This document shows positions 52,205 to 60,061 of a stretch of 64,000 nucleotides of DNA, in pieces. Source of the DNA: JAWKIW01 sp041394145 (GTDB lineage: Bacteria; Actinomycetota; Acidimicrobiia; Acidimicrobiales; Acidimicrobilacustridaceae); NCBI GenBank assembly GCA_041394145.1, contig JAWKIW010000005.1, forward strand, positions 211,645 through 275,644, read 5' to 3'. The first letter of the stretch is position 1; each line of letters begins with the position of its first letter. The translations under genes and the position numbers were made by a program. The notes under the pieces were generated by a model. The model searched no databases and was not told where the DNA came from. It saw nothing but the letters and a program-made list of their open reading frames with translations.

Positions 52205-52903
52205 ATGGCGGACAAGCAGCGCCGACGCATCCCGGAGGCGACCGTGGCGCGCTTGCCGGTCTACCTGCGGATCCTGCTCGAGCTGGCCGAGGCCAAGACC
52301 ACCACCATCTCGTCGGAGCGCCTGGCCGAGCTGGCCGGCGTCAACGCCGCCAAGGTGCGCAAGGACCTGTCCTACCTCGGCAGCTACGGCACCCGCGGCG
52401 TGGGCTACGACGTCGAGTACCTCATGTTCCAGATGAGCCGCGAGCTGGGGCTCACCCAGGACTGGCCGGTGGTCATCTGCGGCATCGGCAACCTCGGCCA
52501 CGCCCTGGCCAACTACCGCGGCTTCGGCGAGCGCGGGTTCCCGGTCGCCGCCCTGGTCGACGCCGACCCGGCGGTGGTGGGCGAGGTCATCAGCGGGCTG
52601 CGGGTCCACGCGATCGACGAGCTGCCCGAGCTGGTGCGCACCCGCGGCATCGCCATCGGCATCATCGCCACGCCGGCGGTGGTGGCCCAGGAGGTGGCCG
52701 ATCGCATGGTGGCCGCCGGGGTCACCTCCGTCCTCAACTTCGCCCCGGCGGTGATCACCGTCCCGCCGCACGTGTCGCTGCGCAAGGTCGACCTGGCCGT
52801 CGAGCTGCAGATCCTGAGCTTCTACCAGCAGCGCCAGGAGCCCACCGCGGGCGGGGTCGGGCCCGGCGTCGGCGAGGTCTCGCCGGAGGCGGTCACCGGC
52901 TGA
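52205..52903 (+). CDS. rex: Redox-sensing transcriptional repressor Rex
   Basis: The 232-aa repressor senses the NADH/NAD+ ratio. It has an N-terminal winged helix (IPEATVARLPVYLRILLELAEAKTTTISSERLAELAGVNAAKVRKDLSYLG) and a Rossmann domain (VVICGIGNLGHALANYRGF; FPVAALVDADPAVVGEVI). In actinobacteria rex commonly heads the hemACD cluster, as here. ATG 52205 has TAGATT 9 nt upstream. The stop overlaps the next ATG (TGATG). Confidence 0.95.
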   Translation: MADKQRRRIPEATVARLPVYLRILLELAEAKTTTISSERLAELAGVNAAKVRKDLSYLGSYGTRGVGYDVEYLMFQMSRELGLTQDWPVVICGIGNLGHALANYRGFGERGFPVAALVDADPAVVGEVISGLRVHAIDELPELVRTRGIAIGIIATPAVVAQEVADRMVAAGVTSVLNFAPAVITVPPHVSLRKVDLAVELQILSFYQQRQEPTAGGVGPGVGEVSPEAVTG

Positions 52904-53565
52904 TGCCGGTCGACGCGCCGCTGTACCCGGTCAACCTCGTGCTCCGGGGCCGGCGCGTCCTCGTCGTCGGCGGCGGGCGGGTCGCGGCCCAGAAGGTGGC
53001 CGGCCTGCTGGAGTGCGAGGCCCACGAGCACGTGGTCGCGGCCGAGGTCGGTCCCGAGGTGCGGGCGCTGTCCGACGGCCTCGATCCCGACGGGCCCGGC
53101 CGGCTCGACCTCGAGGAGCGTCCGTTCGCGCCGGGGGACACCGCAGGGCACCGTCTGGTGGTCACCGCCACCGGCGTGCCCGACGTGGACGGTGAGGTGT
53201 TCGCCGAGTGCGAGGCGGCTGCGATCTGGTGCAACAGCGCCGACGATCCCGCCCACTGCTCGTGCACGCTTCCGTCGCGGGTGCGCCGGGGTCCGTTGCT
53301 GGCCACCTTCTCCACGGGAGGGCGCAGCCCGGCGGTGGCCACCTGGCTGCGCCGGCGCTTCGGGGAGGAGCTCGGCCCCGAGTACGTCACCCTCGTCGAC
53401 CTCCTCGCCGAGCAGCGGGAGGCGATCCGGGCCGAGGGCCGATCCACCGAGGGTCTCGACTGGCAGCGGGCGCTGGACTCGGGAATGCTTGAGATGATCC
53501 GCGAGGGTCGTCTCGCCGAAGCGAAGGAGCGCCTCGAGGCGTGTCTGTCGTCGTCATCGGACTGA
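52903..53565 (+). CDS. Precorrin-2 dehydrogenase/sirohydrochlorin ferrochelatase-like (SirC)
   Basis: The 220-aa protein has the Rossmann motif RRVLVVGGGRVAAQKVAGLLE and then IWCNSADDPAHCSC and LLATFSTGGRSPAVATWLRRRFG, the hallmark sequences of the CysG N-terminal/SirC family. It would oxidise precorrin-2 for siroheme. Its location between rex and hemA is usual in actinobacteria. The hemA start lies 25 nt inside its 3' end. Confidence 0.9.
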   Translation: MPVDAPLYPVNLVLRGRRVLVVGGGRVAAQKVAGLLECEAHEHVVAAEVGPEVRALSDGLDPDGPGRLDLEERPFAPGDTAGHRLVVTATGVPDVDGEVFAECEAAAIWCNSADDPAHCSCTLPSRVRRGPLLATFSTGGRSPAVATWLRRRFGEELGPEYVTLVDLLAEQREAIRAEGRSTEGLDWQRALDSGMLEMIREGRLAEAKERLEACLSSSSD

Positions 53566-54800
53566 ACCACCACACGGCACCGCTCGACCTGCTCGAGCAG
53601 ATGACCGTCGACGACGCCTCGCTCGGCAAGGCGCTGCACGACGTGGCCGGCCGCGAGCACGTGAGCGAGGCCGTGGTGCTGTCGACGTGCAACCGCACCG
53701 AGGTCTACGTCGTCGCCGAGAAGTTCCACGGCGCCTACCGCGACCTGCGCGACTTCCTCGCCGACCTCTCCTTCCTGCCCCCGGAGCAGTTCGCCGACCA
53801 CCTCTACGTCCACTACGACGACGTGGCCGTCGAGCACCTGTTCACCGTGGCGGCCGGGCTCGACTCCGACGTCGTCGGTGAGGCCGAGATCCTCGGCCAG
53901 GTGCGCAACGCCTGGGAGCGGGCCCGGGCCGAGGGCTGCACGGGCGCCAACCTCAACGCCCTGTTCCGCCACGCCGTCGAGGTCGGCAAGCGGGCCCGCA
54001 CCGAGACGGGGATCTCCCGCCACGTCGTGTCGGTCTCCACCGCCGCCGTCGCCATGGCCCGCGAGCGGCTCGAGACGCTCGCCGGACGACGCATCCTCGT
54101 GCTCGGCGCCGGCGAGATGGGTGAGGGCATGGTGCGGGCGCTCGTCGACGACGGCGTCGACGACGTGCGCATCGCCAACCGCACGTGGGACCGGGCCGTC
54201 GAGCTCGCCGAGCGGGTGGGTGGCCGGGCCGTCCGCCTGACCGAGCTGGGCGCCTCCCTCGCCGAGGTCGACCTGCTGCTCACCTCGACGGGCGCCACGT
54301 CCATCATGCTCGAGCACACCGACGTGGCCGCCGTGCTCGAGGCGCGCGGCGGTCGACCCGTGCTCATCGTCGACGTGGCCGTGCCCCGCGACGTCGATCC
54401 CGCCGCCGCCACGCTGCCCGGCGTCACCCTGCTCGACATGGACGACCTGCGGGCCTTCGCCGAGGCCGGGGTGGCCTCCCGTCAGGCCGAGGTGGCCGCC
54501 GTGCGGGCGCTCGTCGACGAGGAGGTCGACCGCTACCTCGCCGTCTCGTCGGCTCGAGAGGTCGCACCGCTGGTGGGGTCGCTGCACGAGCGCGGCGAGG
54601 GCGTGCGGCGCGGGGAGCTCGAGCGCTTCAAGTCCCGCCTGGCCGGCCTCGACCAGCGCGAGCTGCTGGCGGTCGAGGCGCTCACCAAGGGCATCGTGGC
54701 CAAGCTGCTGCACGATCCCACGGTCCGGCTGAAGGACGCGGCCGGCACCGCCAAGGGCGAGCGGTTGGCCGACTCGCTGCGCGACCTGTTCGACCTGTGA
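53541..54800 (+). CDS. hemA: Glutamyl-tRNA reductase
   Basis: The 419-aa enzyme reduces Glu-tRNA to glutamate-1-semialdehyde, committing carbon to tetrapyrroles by the C5 route. Motifs: VIGLNHHTAPLDLLEQM, catalytic Cys in LSTCNRTEVYV, VVGEAEILGQVRNAWERA, and the Rossmann GAGEMGEGMVRALV. GTG 53541 overlaps the SirC gene. It continues directly to hemC, overlapping by 4 nt. Confidence 0.95.
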   Translation: MSVVVIGLNHHTAPLDLLEQMTVDDASLGKALHDVAGREHVSEAVVLSTCNRTEVYVVAEKFHGAYRDLRDFLADLSFLPPEQFADHLYVHYDDVAVEHLFTVAAGLDSDVVGEAEILGQVRNAWERARAEGCTGANLNALFRHAVEVGKRARTETGISRHVVSVSTAAVAMARERLETLAGRRILVLGAGEMGEGMVRALVDDGVDDVRIANRTWDRAVELAERVGGRAVRLTELGASLAEVDLLLTSTGATSIMLEHTDVAAVLEARGGRPVLIVDVAVPRDVDPAAATLPGVTLLDMDDLRAFAEAGVASRQAEVAAVRALVDEEVDRYLAVSSAREVAPLVGSLHERGEGVRRGELERFKSRLAGLDQRELLAVEALTKGIVAKLLHDPTVRLKDAAGTAKGERLADSLRDLFDL

Positions 54801-55837
54801 GCCCGGCGCCGCTGGTGGCGCCCATCGCCACGCGCGGCAGCGCGCTGGCCCGGTGGCAGGCCGACCACGTGGCTGCGCTGCTGCGCGACGCCGCCGCCGT
54901 GCAGCGGGTGGCGCTGGAGACCGAGCCGGTCGTGGTCGAGACCCAGGGTGACCGGCGCCTCGACGTGCCGCTGTGGGAGCTCGGCGGCAAGGGCGTGTTC
55001 GTGAAGGAGGTGCAGGCGGCGGTGCTCGACGGCCGCGCCCGCCTCGCCGTGCACTCCGGCAAGGACCTGCCGGCGGCGACGCCCGACGGGCTGGTGCTGG
55101 CGGCGGTGCCCGAGCGGGCCGATCCCCGCGACGTTCTCGTGGGCGCCACCCTCGCCGGGCTCGGACCCGGAGCGGTGGTGGCCACGGGCTCGGTGCGGCG
55201 GCGGGTGCAGCTGGCCGACCGCCGCCCGGACCTCACCTTCGCCGGGCTGCGGGGCAACATCGCCACCCGCCTCGACCGGATCCCCGACGGTGGCGCGATC
55301 GTCATGGCCGCCGCCGCCCTCGATCGGCTGGGGCTCCTCGACGAGCTGGCCGCCCGCGACCTGGTGCACGAGGTGCTCGACCCCAGCTCGATGATCCCCC
55401 AGGTCGCGCAGGGCGCGCTGGCCGTCGAGTGCCGGGCCGACGACGACGAGCTGCTGGCCCTGCTGGCCCTCGTCGACCACGAGCCGTCGCGTCGCGCCGT
55501 CGACGCCGAGCGCGCCTTCCTCGCCGAGCTCGGCGGCGACTGCGACCTGCCGGCCGGTGCCTTCGCCGTCGCCCTCGACCACCCGGCTTCCGGTGACGGT
55601 TCTTCGTCCCATGGCGACACACGCGTCACCGGAACGCCCGGGGGAGCGGCGGGGAGGGCGGCAGGGGGAGCGGCGGCGGAGGGGGTCGGGGTGTCGATGA
55701 CGGCCCTGCTGGCGTCGCTCGACGGCCACGTCGTGCTGCGTGCCCGGGCCGGCGGCGACGATCCCGACGCGCTCGGCCGCGGGCTGGCCCGCCACCTGCT
55801 CGACCACGCCGGCGGAGCGGCGCTGCTCGATCGGTGA
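54797..55837 (+). CDS. hemC: Porphobilinogen deaminase with an inserted palindromic repeat
   Basis: The 346-aa enzyme polymerises four porphobilinogens. Motifs: ATRGSALARWQADHV, VFVKEVQAAVLDGRARLAVHSGKDLP, GSVRRRVQL and the cofactor-binding GGDCDLPAGAFAVA. The usual family length is about 310 aa. The extra ~35 residues (HPASGDGSSSHGDTRVTGTP and a Gly/Ala stretch) lie between the GGDC motif and VSMTALLASLDGHVVLRARA, and come from an in-frame palindromic repeat at 55588-55634 plus a flanking GC-rich tail. GTG 54797 overlaps the hemA stop. Confidence 0.93.
   Translation: MSPAPLVAPIATRGSALARWQADHVAALLRDAAAVQRVALETEPVVVETQGDRRLDVPLWELGGKGVFVKEVQAAVLDGRARLAVHSGKDLPAATPDGLVLAAVPERADPRDVLVGATLAGLGPGAVVATGSVRRRVQLADRRPDLTFAGLRGNIATRLDRIPDGGAIVMAAAALDRLGLLDELAARDLVHEVLDPSSMIPQVAQGALAVECRADDDELLALLALVDHEPSRRAVDAERAFLAELGGDCDLPAGAFAVALDHPASGDGSSSHGDTRVTGTPGGAAGRAAGGAAAEGVGVSMTALLASLDGHVVLRARAGGDDPDALGRGLARHLLDHAGGAALLDR
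55588..55634 (+). repeat. Palindromic repeat element inside hemC
   Basis: Perfect 11-bp arms TTCCGGTGACG (55588-55598) and CGTCACCGGAA (55624-55634) flank a 25-nt loop. On the plus strand the sequence closely matches the minus-strand element at 22446-22486 (shared CGGCTTCCGGTGACGGTTCTTC-type start). It adds codons to hemC without changing the frame. Confidence 0.8.
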
Positions 55838-55871
55838 GCGTCCGGGTGACAGCACCGCGGCGCGCGCGGGC

Positions 55872-55975
55872 TAGCCTGTCGGGCGAAGCGAGTTCCGTTG
55901 TCCAGTACAGCCTGCTCGTCAGTAGAAACCGGGCGGTCCGCGGAGGGCCGCCACACACCGAAGGAGCGGGTTGCG
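55872..55975 (+). promoter_or_regulatory. Cold-shock gene promoter and long leader
   Basis: TAGCCT (55872-55877) is a good -10 candidate. It leaves an untranslated leader of about 90 nt before the csp ATG, in contrast with the leaderless genes around it. The leader holds a near-perfect stem GGGCGGTCC...GGGCCGCC and an AAGGAG ribosome-binding site. Cold-shock mRNAs of many bacteria are regulated through such leaders. Confidence 0.55.
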
Positions 55976-56176
55976 ATGGCTACCGGCACCGTGAAGTTCT
56001 TCAACAACGAGAAGGGCTACGGGTTCATCTCCCGCGAAGACGGCGACGACGTCTTCGTCCACTACTCGAACATCCAGGGCTCGGGCTACCGCTCCCTGGA
56101 AGAGGGCCAGCGGGTGGAGTTCGACATCGGCCCCGGCCGCAAGGGCGACGAGGCCCAAAACGTGCGGGTCATCTGA
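55976..56176 (+). CDS. Cold-shock-domain protein
   Basis: The 66-aa CspA-type protein binds single-stranded nucleic acid. RNP1 (KGYGFISREDG) and RNP2 (DVFVHYS) are intact and the length is standard. It follows hemC by 138 bp and has its own promoter with a long leader and an AAGGAG site. The small gene at 56215 follows. Confidence 0.95.
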   Translation: MATGTVKFFNNEKGYGFISREDGDDVFVHYSNIQGSGYRSLEEGQRVEFDIGPGRKGDEAQNVRVI

Positions 56177-56214
56177 GGTGACCCGGCTCGTCCCGAGCGC
56201 CGGGCGCTGAGCCC

Positions 56215-56481
56215 GTGGCCACGCAGCGCAGCAGCTGGGAGAAGCGAGAGCGCGACAAGGCCAAGCGGGCGCGGGCCGACGCCAAGCGAGCCCGTCGTCA
56301 GGATCGCAAGACCGGCGGCGAGGAGGACGAGGAGGCCACCGAGGCCGCCCCGCAGGTCGACCAGGAGGCGATCCTCGCCGAGCTGGCCGCGCTGCACGCC
56401 GCCTTCGCCGACGACCAGATCGACTTCGACGAGTTCGAGGAGCGCAAGGCCGAGCTGACGGCCAAGCTGTCGGTCGAGTGA
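56215..56481 (+). CDS. Small SHOCT-like protein
   Basis: The 88-aa protein has a very basic helical head (SSWEKRERDKAKRARADAKRARRQDRK), an acidic linker and a C-terminal helix pair (AILAELAALHAAFADDQIDFDEFEERKAEL) resembling a SHOCT domain. It may bind nucleic acid or act as an adaptor. It starts from GTG 56215, 38 nt after the cold-shock gene, so it may share that transcript. Confidence 0.75.
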   Translation: MATQRSSWEKRERDKAKRARADAKRARRQDRKTGGEEDEEATEAAPQVDQEAILAELAALHAAFADDQIDFDEFEERKAELTAKLSVE

Positions 56482-56513
56482 CCCGCGGCCCGGCCGCCTG
56501 CGACCACGTCTGA

Positions 56514-56543
56514 CGGAGCGGGCGCCTGCGGGCGCCCGCTCCG
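56514..56543 (+). terminator. 13-bp perfect hairpin after the SHOCT-like gene
   Basis: Arms CGGAGCGGGCGCC (56514-56526) and its complement (56531-56543) with a TGCG loop lie 33 bp past the stop. It closes the csp region before the diiron oxygenase promoter. Confidence 0.8.
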
Positions 56544-56630
56544 CCGCGTCCGGCCCCGGCGCGGGGCGGGTGCGGTGGTCTCGAGGACGCAGAGGCGTCG
56601 AGCTCGTCGCTGCCAGTGACGGGTGCAACA

Positions 56631-56660
56631 TTGACACTGTGAACTGTGACGGTTGAGGAT
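56631..56660 (+). promoter_or_regulatory. Promoter of the diiron oxygenase gene
   Basis: TTGACA at 56631-56636 is 18 bp from GAGGAT (56655-56660), and the ATG follows 6 nt later. ACTGTGA occurs twice in direct repeat between them. The -35 context ATTGACACT is identical to that before the TetR gene at 61666. Confidence 0.6.
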
Positions 56661-56666
56661 GGCGGT

Positions 56667-57572
56667 ATGGCCGCCACCCTCACCTCCACCCCTGTCGTCG
56701 TCGAGCGCGCCGCTCGCCTCGTCGCCGCCGCGGAGCGCCAGAGCTTCGACCCCTTCACCGAGGTCGACTGGACCGTCCCGGTCGACGGCCCCGACGCCTA
56801 CTACCTCCCGCCCGAGTTCCTGCCCCTGCACGGCACCGACGTCTGGGAGGCCATGAGCGAACAGGAGCGGCGCGACTACAGCCGCCACGAGTGCGCGTCG
56901 CTGTGCAGCGCGGGCATCTGGTTCGAGAACATCTTGATGCAGCTGCTCATGAAGCACCTGTACGACCTGCCGGCCACCGACGGCAGCCACCGCTTCCTGC
57001 TCACCGAGGTCGCCGACGAGTGCCGGCACTCCTCGATGTTCGGCGAGTTCGTGCGTCGGGCCGGCACGCCGGCCTACCCGGTGTTCCTGCCGATCCGCCT
57101 CGGCGGGCGGTTCATGGTCGCCACCTCCACCCGGGCGGCGGCCTACATCTCGATCCTCACCGCCGAGGAGATCCTCGACGTCTCCAACCGGGCGACGATG
57201 AAGGACGAGCGGGTGCACCCGACCTCGCGGCGGATGGCCAAGATCCACGTCGCCGAGGAGTCGCGCCACATGTCCTTCGCCCGGGTCTGGCTCGAGGAGT
57301 CCTGGCCCCGGATGAACGTCGTCGAGCGGTCGATCGCCATGGTGCAGGCGCCGTTCTTCGCCTGGGGCATCTCCCAGGCGCTGGTCAACCCGGCCGTCTA
57401 CCGCACGCTCGGCATCGCGAGCGGCGCCCGGATCGCCAGCCGGAACCCCGAGCACCGGGCCCGGGTCCAGCGCGACCTCGGTCGGCTCACCAGCTTCCTC
57501 TCGGGCATCGGAGCCATCAACCCGGTCACCCGTCCGGTCTGGCGCGTGCTGGGGCTGGTGGGGCGGTCGTGA
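56667..57572 (+). CDS. AurF-like diiron oxygenase
   Basis: The ~301-aa protein resembles AurF-type non-heme diiron oxygenases, which oxidise aryl amines or other substrates. Iron ligands are visible as the helix IWFENILMQLLMKHLYDL, EVADECRHSSMFGEFVRR, TAEEILDVSNR and HVAEESRHMSFARVWLEE (E-x2-H-like pairs on four helices). There is no signal peptide. The substrate is unknown. ATG 56667 is preferred over upstream GTG 56646 because the promoter ends just before it. A MerR regulator gene overlaps by 4 nt. Confidence 0.85.
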   Translation: MAATLTSTPVVVERAARLVAAAERQSFDPFTEVDWTVPVDGPDAYYLPPEFLPLHGTDVWEAMSEQERRDYSRHECASLCSAGIWFENILMQLLMKHLYDLPATDGSHRFLLTEVADECRHSSMFGEFVRRAGTPAYPVFLPIRLGGRFMVATSTRAAAYISILTAEEILDVSNRATMKDERVHPTSRRMAKIHVAEESRHMSFARVWLEESWPRMNVVERSIAMVQAPFFAWGISQALVNPAVYRTLGIASGARIASRNPEHRARVQRDLGRLTSFLSGIGAINPVTRPVWRVLGLVGRS

Positions 57573-58492
57573 CCGCGCTGGCGGAGGTGGTCGGCCATGA
57601 TGAGGCCATGGCCGACCACGAGCCTCCCGACGGCACCGTCCCGGGTGCGCCGAGCGGCGAGGCTGCGGGTGACGACCACGACGAGGTCATCTACAGCATC
57701 GACGAGCTGTCCGCGCTCACCGGCGTGCCCAGCCGCACCATCCGCTTCTACCAGTCGAAGGGGACGCTGCCGCCGCCGGAGCGGCGCGGGCGGGTCGCCC
57801 TGTACCGGCCCGAGCACGCCGACCGGCTCCGCGTCATCGCCGAGCTGCAGGACCGCGGGCTGCGCCTCGACGCCATCCGCGACGTGCTCGAGCAGGTCGA
57901 ACGGGGCGGCGATTCGCTGTACGGCTGGCTCGGGCTGGGGGAGCGGCTGCAGGCCCCGTGGACCGACGACCGGCCGCTGGTGGTCGACCACGCCGAGCTG
58001 CTGCGCCGGCTCGGGTTCGACGAAGCAGCACCGGGCCGCCGACGCCCCGGCCTCGTCGGCGAGCTCGAGCGGGCCGGGGTGGTGCGGCGAGGGCACAGCC
58101 TGCCCGCCACCTACGTGATCACCAGCCCCGAGCTGCTCGACATCGTGGTCGAGCTCGACGCCGCCGGCATCGACATCCCGACCGCCCTGGAAACGGGCGA
58201 GATCCTGCGGGCCCGCCTCGGCAAGGCCGCCGACGAGCTGGTCCGCTACTTCAGCTCGCAGACCGGCCGCGGCTTCACCGGCTCCGCCGACGTGGACGAG
58301 CTGGCCGGCGCGGTCGACGCGCTGCGGCCCCTCGGGTCGCGTGCCGTGCAGCTGATCTTCGCCCAGGAGATGGAGCGGGCCCTGCGGGCCTTCGTCGAGA
58401 GCGGCAAGGCGCTCCCTCCCTCGAAGGCGAGCCGCGCCACCGAGCGCGACGGCACGCACCACCGTTCGTCCCGCCGTCCACGGCGTCGCTGA
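57569..58492 (+). CDS. MerR-family regulator of the diiron oxygenase
   Basis: The ~307-aa protein has a MerR HTH (YSIDELSALTGVPSRTIRFYQSKGTLPPPERRGRVALYRPEH) and a long C-terminal effector region without the short metal-binding loop of classic MerR proteins, suggesting an organic effector. ATG 57608 is an alternative start. Overlapping translation with the oxygenase gene suggests that it controls or is co-expressed with it. Confidence 0.88.
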   Translation: MTALAEVVGHDEAMADHEPPDGTVPGAPSGEAAGDDHDEVIYSIDELSALTGVPSRTIRFYQSKGTLPPPERRGRVALYRPEHADRLRVIAELQDRGLRLDAIRDVLEQVERGGDSLYGWLGLGERLQAPWTDDRPLVVDHAELLRRLGFDEAAPGRRRPGLVGELERAGVVRRGHSLPATYVITSPELLDIVVELDAAGIDIPTALETGEILRARLGKAADELVRYFSSQTGRGFTGSADVDELAGAVDALRPLGSRAVQLIFAQEMERALRAFVESGKALPPSKASRATERDGTHHRSSRRPRRR

Positions 58493-58547
58493 GGACGGTC
58501 GGGGACGCGCCGGCCGAGGCGTCGGTCGGGCCCTCGGCCCGGCCCGA

Positions 58548-59888
58548 TCAGCGGTGGACGCGCGACAGCGTGGTGAAGGTGCACGTGTAGAGGTCGTCGG
58601 ACCAGCCCGGTGCGGGGAACAGCACGCTCTGCAGGGGTGAGCCGGTGGCGACCCGGGCCCGGACCTCGCCCGACTCGACATCGACCACGACGACCTGCTC
58701 CTGTCCGGTCTCGTGGTCGAAGTCGCCGAGGACGACCTCGCCGGTGTCGGGGAACAGCAAGGGGTGGCCGGCCTGGTCGAGGCGTCGAGACCACAGCCGT
58801 TCACCCCCTTCGCCGGCCGCGCCGTAGCGCCAGGCCGTGACCACGCCGTTGCCGGAGTCGTAGCCGAGGGCGAGGCGCCGGGTGGGGTCCACGGCGGGCG
58901 GGTTGGCGATGACGCCGCCGGGCTCACCGCACACCTCGAAGCGGTCGACGATCGGTCGGCCGCCGTCGCTGCCCGGGGTGACGCGCCACAGGCACAGCGG
59001 CGCGGTCGCCACCCCCTTGCCGCGGAGGGAGGGGCCGAAGCCCTCGGTGCCGGCGCCGTCGTCGAGGAGCCAGGCCGAGCCGTCGGCGAGGACGACGTCC
59101 CAGCCGAAGCCCTGACCCTCGTCGAGCCGGTAGCGGGTGGTGAACGCCTCGTCGGGGACGAGGCGGGCGGCCACCGGGTCCCACACCAGGCGCCGCAGGG
59201 ACTCCACCCCGACCACGTACACCGCGCCGCCGGCGGCGTCGGGCCCGGTGTCCATCGAGAGGCGCGCCACCGAGCCCTCGTCGAGCTCGTGGCGGTCGAC
59301 GACGGCGAGCCCCTCGGGCTCCAGCACGACGAGCTCGGAGCCCCGGACGCCCTCGGGCAGCGCGAGGGGCCCGGCGTCGGCGCCGCCGCCGATGTCCTTC
59401 ATGACGAGGTGGCCGTCGGGCAGGACCACCAGGGAGTTGTAGGGCCGGTCGCGGGGCAGCTCCCGGGAGGCGATGACGGTGCAGTCGGGCCCGAGGCGGT
59501 GGCACCAGCGCCCGTAGGTCACGTACAGGGAGCCGTTGGCGTGGGCGGCGACGCCGCCGGGCCAGAACGGGCCGCCGGGCAGGTCGGGGCTGCGCTCGAC
59601 GGGCTCGAGCGACTCGGGGTCGATGCGCTCCAGCCACGAGATCGTGCCGGTCGGGCCCAGGGTGTGCCCGAGCACGAAGACCTCGCCCGGCTCGCGCAGC
59701 ACCGCCATCGTCACCGCCATCACGTCGCGGTGGTGGGCGTGCAGCGTGGCGCCCGGCGCCAGGCCGAGGCCGCCCCCGGCGATCGACTCGTCGGCCAGCT
59801 CGAGGCGACGCGGGGTCTGGCGCCGGGCCGGGCCGCCGTCCTCGCCGGGCCACGGGCTCGGCCAGTAGCCGTCGAGCTCGGTCGTCAT
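58548..59888 (-). CDS. Beta-propeller protein of unknown function
   Basis: The 446-aa protein is built of repeated beta-strand blades (HTLGPTGTISWLERIDPESLEPVERS, VVLPDGHLVMKDIGG, GFGWDVVLADGSAWLLDDG, QEQVVVVDVESGEVRARV), most like six- or seven-bladed SMP-30/YncE-type propellers. There is no signal peptide. I cannot assign a substrate. It is divergent from the photolyase, with an inverted repeat (59933-59951) between. Confidence 0.75.
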   Translation of the reverse strand: MTTELDGYWPSPWPGEDGGPARRQTPRRLELADESIAGGGLGLAPGATLHAHHRDVMAVTMAVLREPGEVFVLGHTLGPTGTISWLERIDPESLEPVERSPDLPGGPFWPGGVAAHANGSLYVTYGRWCHRLGPDCTVIASRELPRDRPYNSLVVLPDGHLVMKDIGGGADAGPLALPEGVRGSELVVLEPEGLAVVDRHELDEGSVARLSMDTGPDAAGGAVYVVGVESLRRLVWDPVAARLVPDEAFTTRYRLDEGQGFGWDVVLADGSAWLLDDGAGTEGFGPSLRGKGVATAPLCLWRVTPGSDGGRPIVDRFEVCGEPGGVIANPPAVDPTRRLALGYDSGNGVVTAWRYGAAGEGGERLWSRRLDQAGHPLLFPDTGEVVLGDFDHETGQEQVVVVDVESGEVRARVATGSPLQSVLFPAPGWSDDLYTCTFTTLSRVHR

Positions 59889-59932
59889 GGTCGTCCCCCC
59901 TGGCGCTCGGTCCTCGCCCTCCCGGCACGATA

Positions 59933-59951
59933 GTGGCACCTGGGGTGACAC
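59933..59951. promoter_or_regulatory. Inverted repeat between propeller and photolyase genes
   Basis: GTGGCACC and GGTGACAC (7 of 8 complementary) flank TGG in the divergent promoter region. It may bind a repressor that controls one or both genes. Confidence 0.4.
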
Positions 59952-60061
59952 CATTCTCGGACGCCGAGCGTCGCCGAGCGTCGCCGGGGATCGGCGGGGA
60001 TCGCCGGGCGTCGACGGGCTGGATCCGTGGCGCCGCGCGCCGCCGCCCTACGGTCGTGGCG

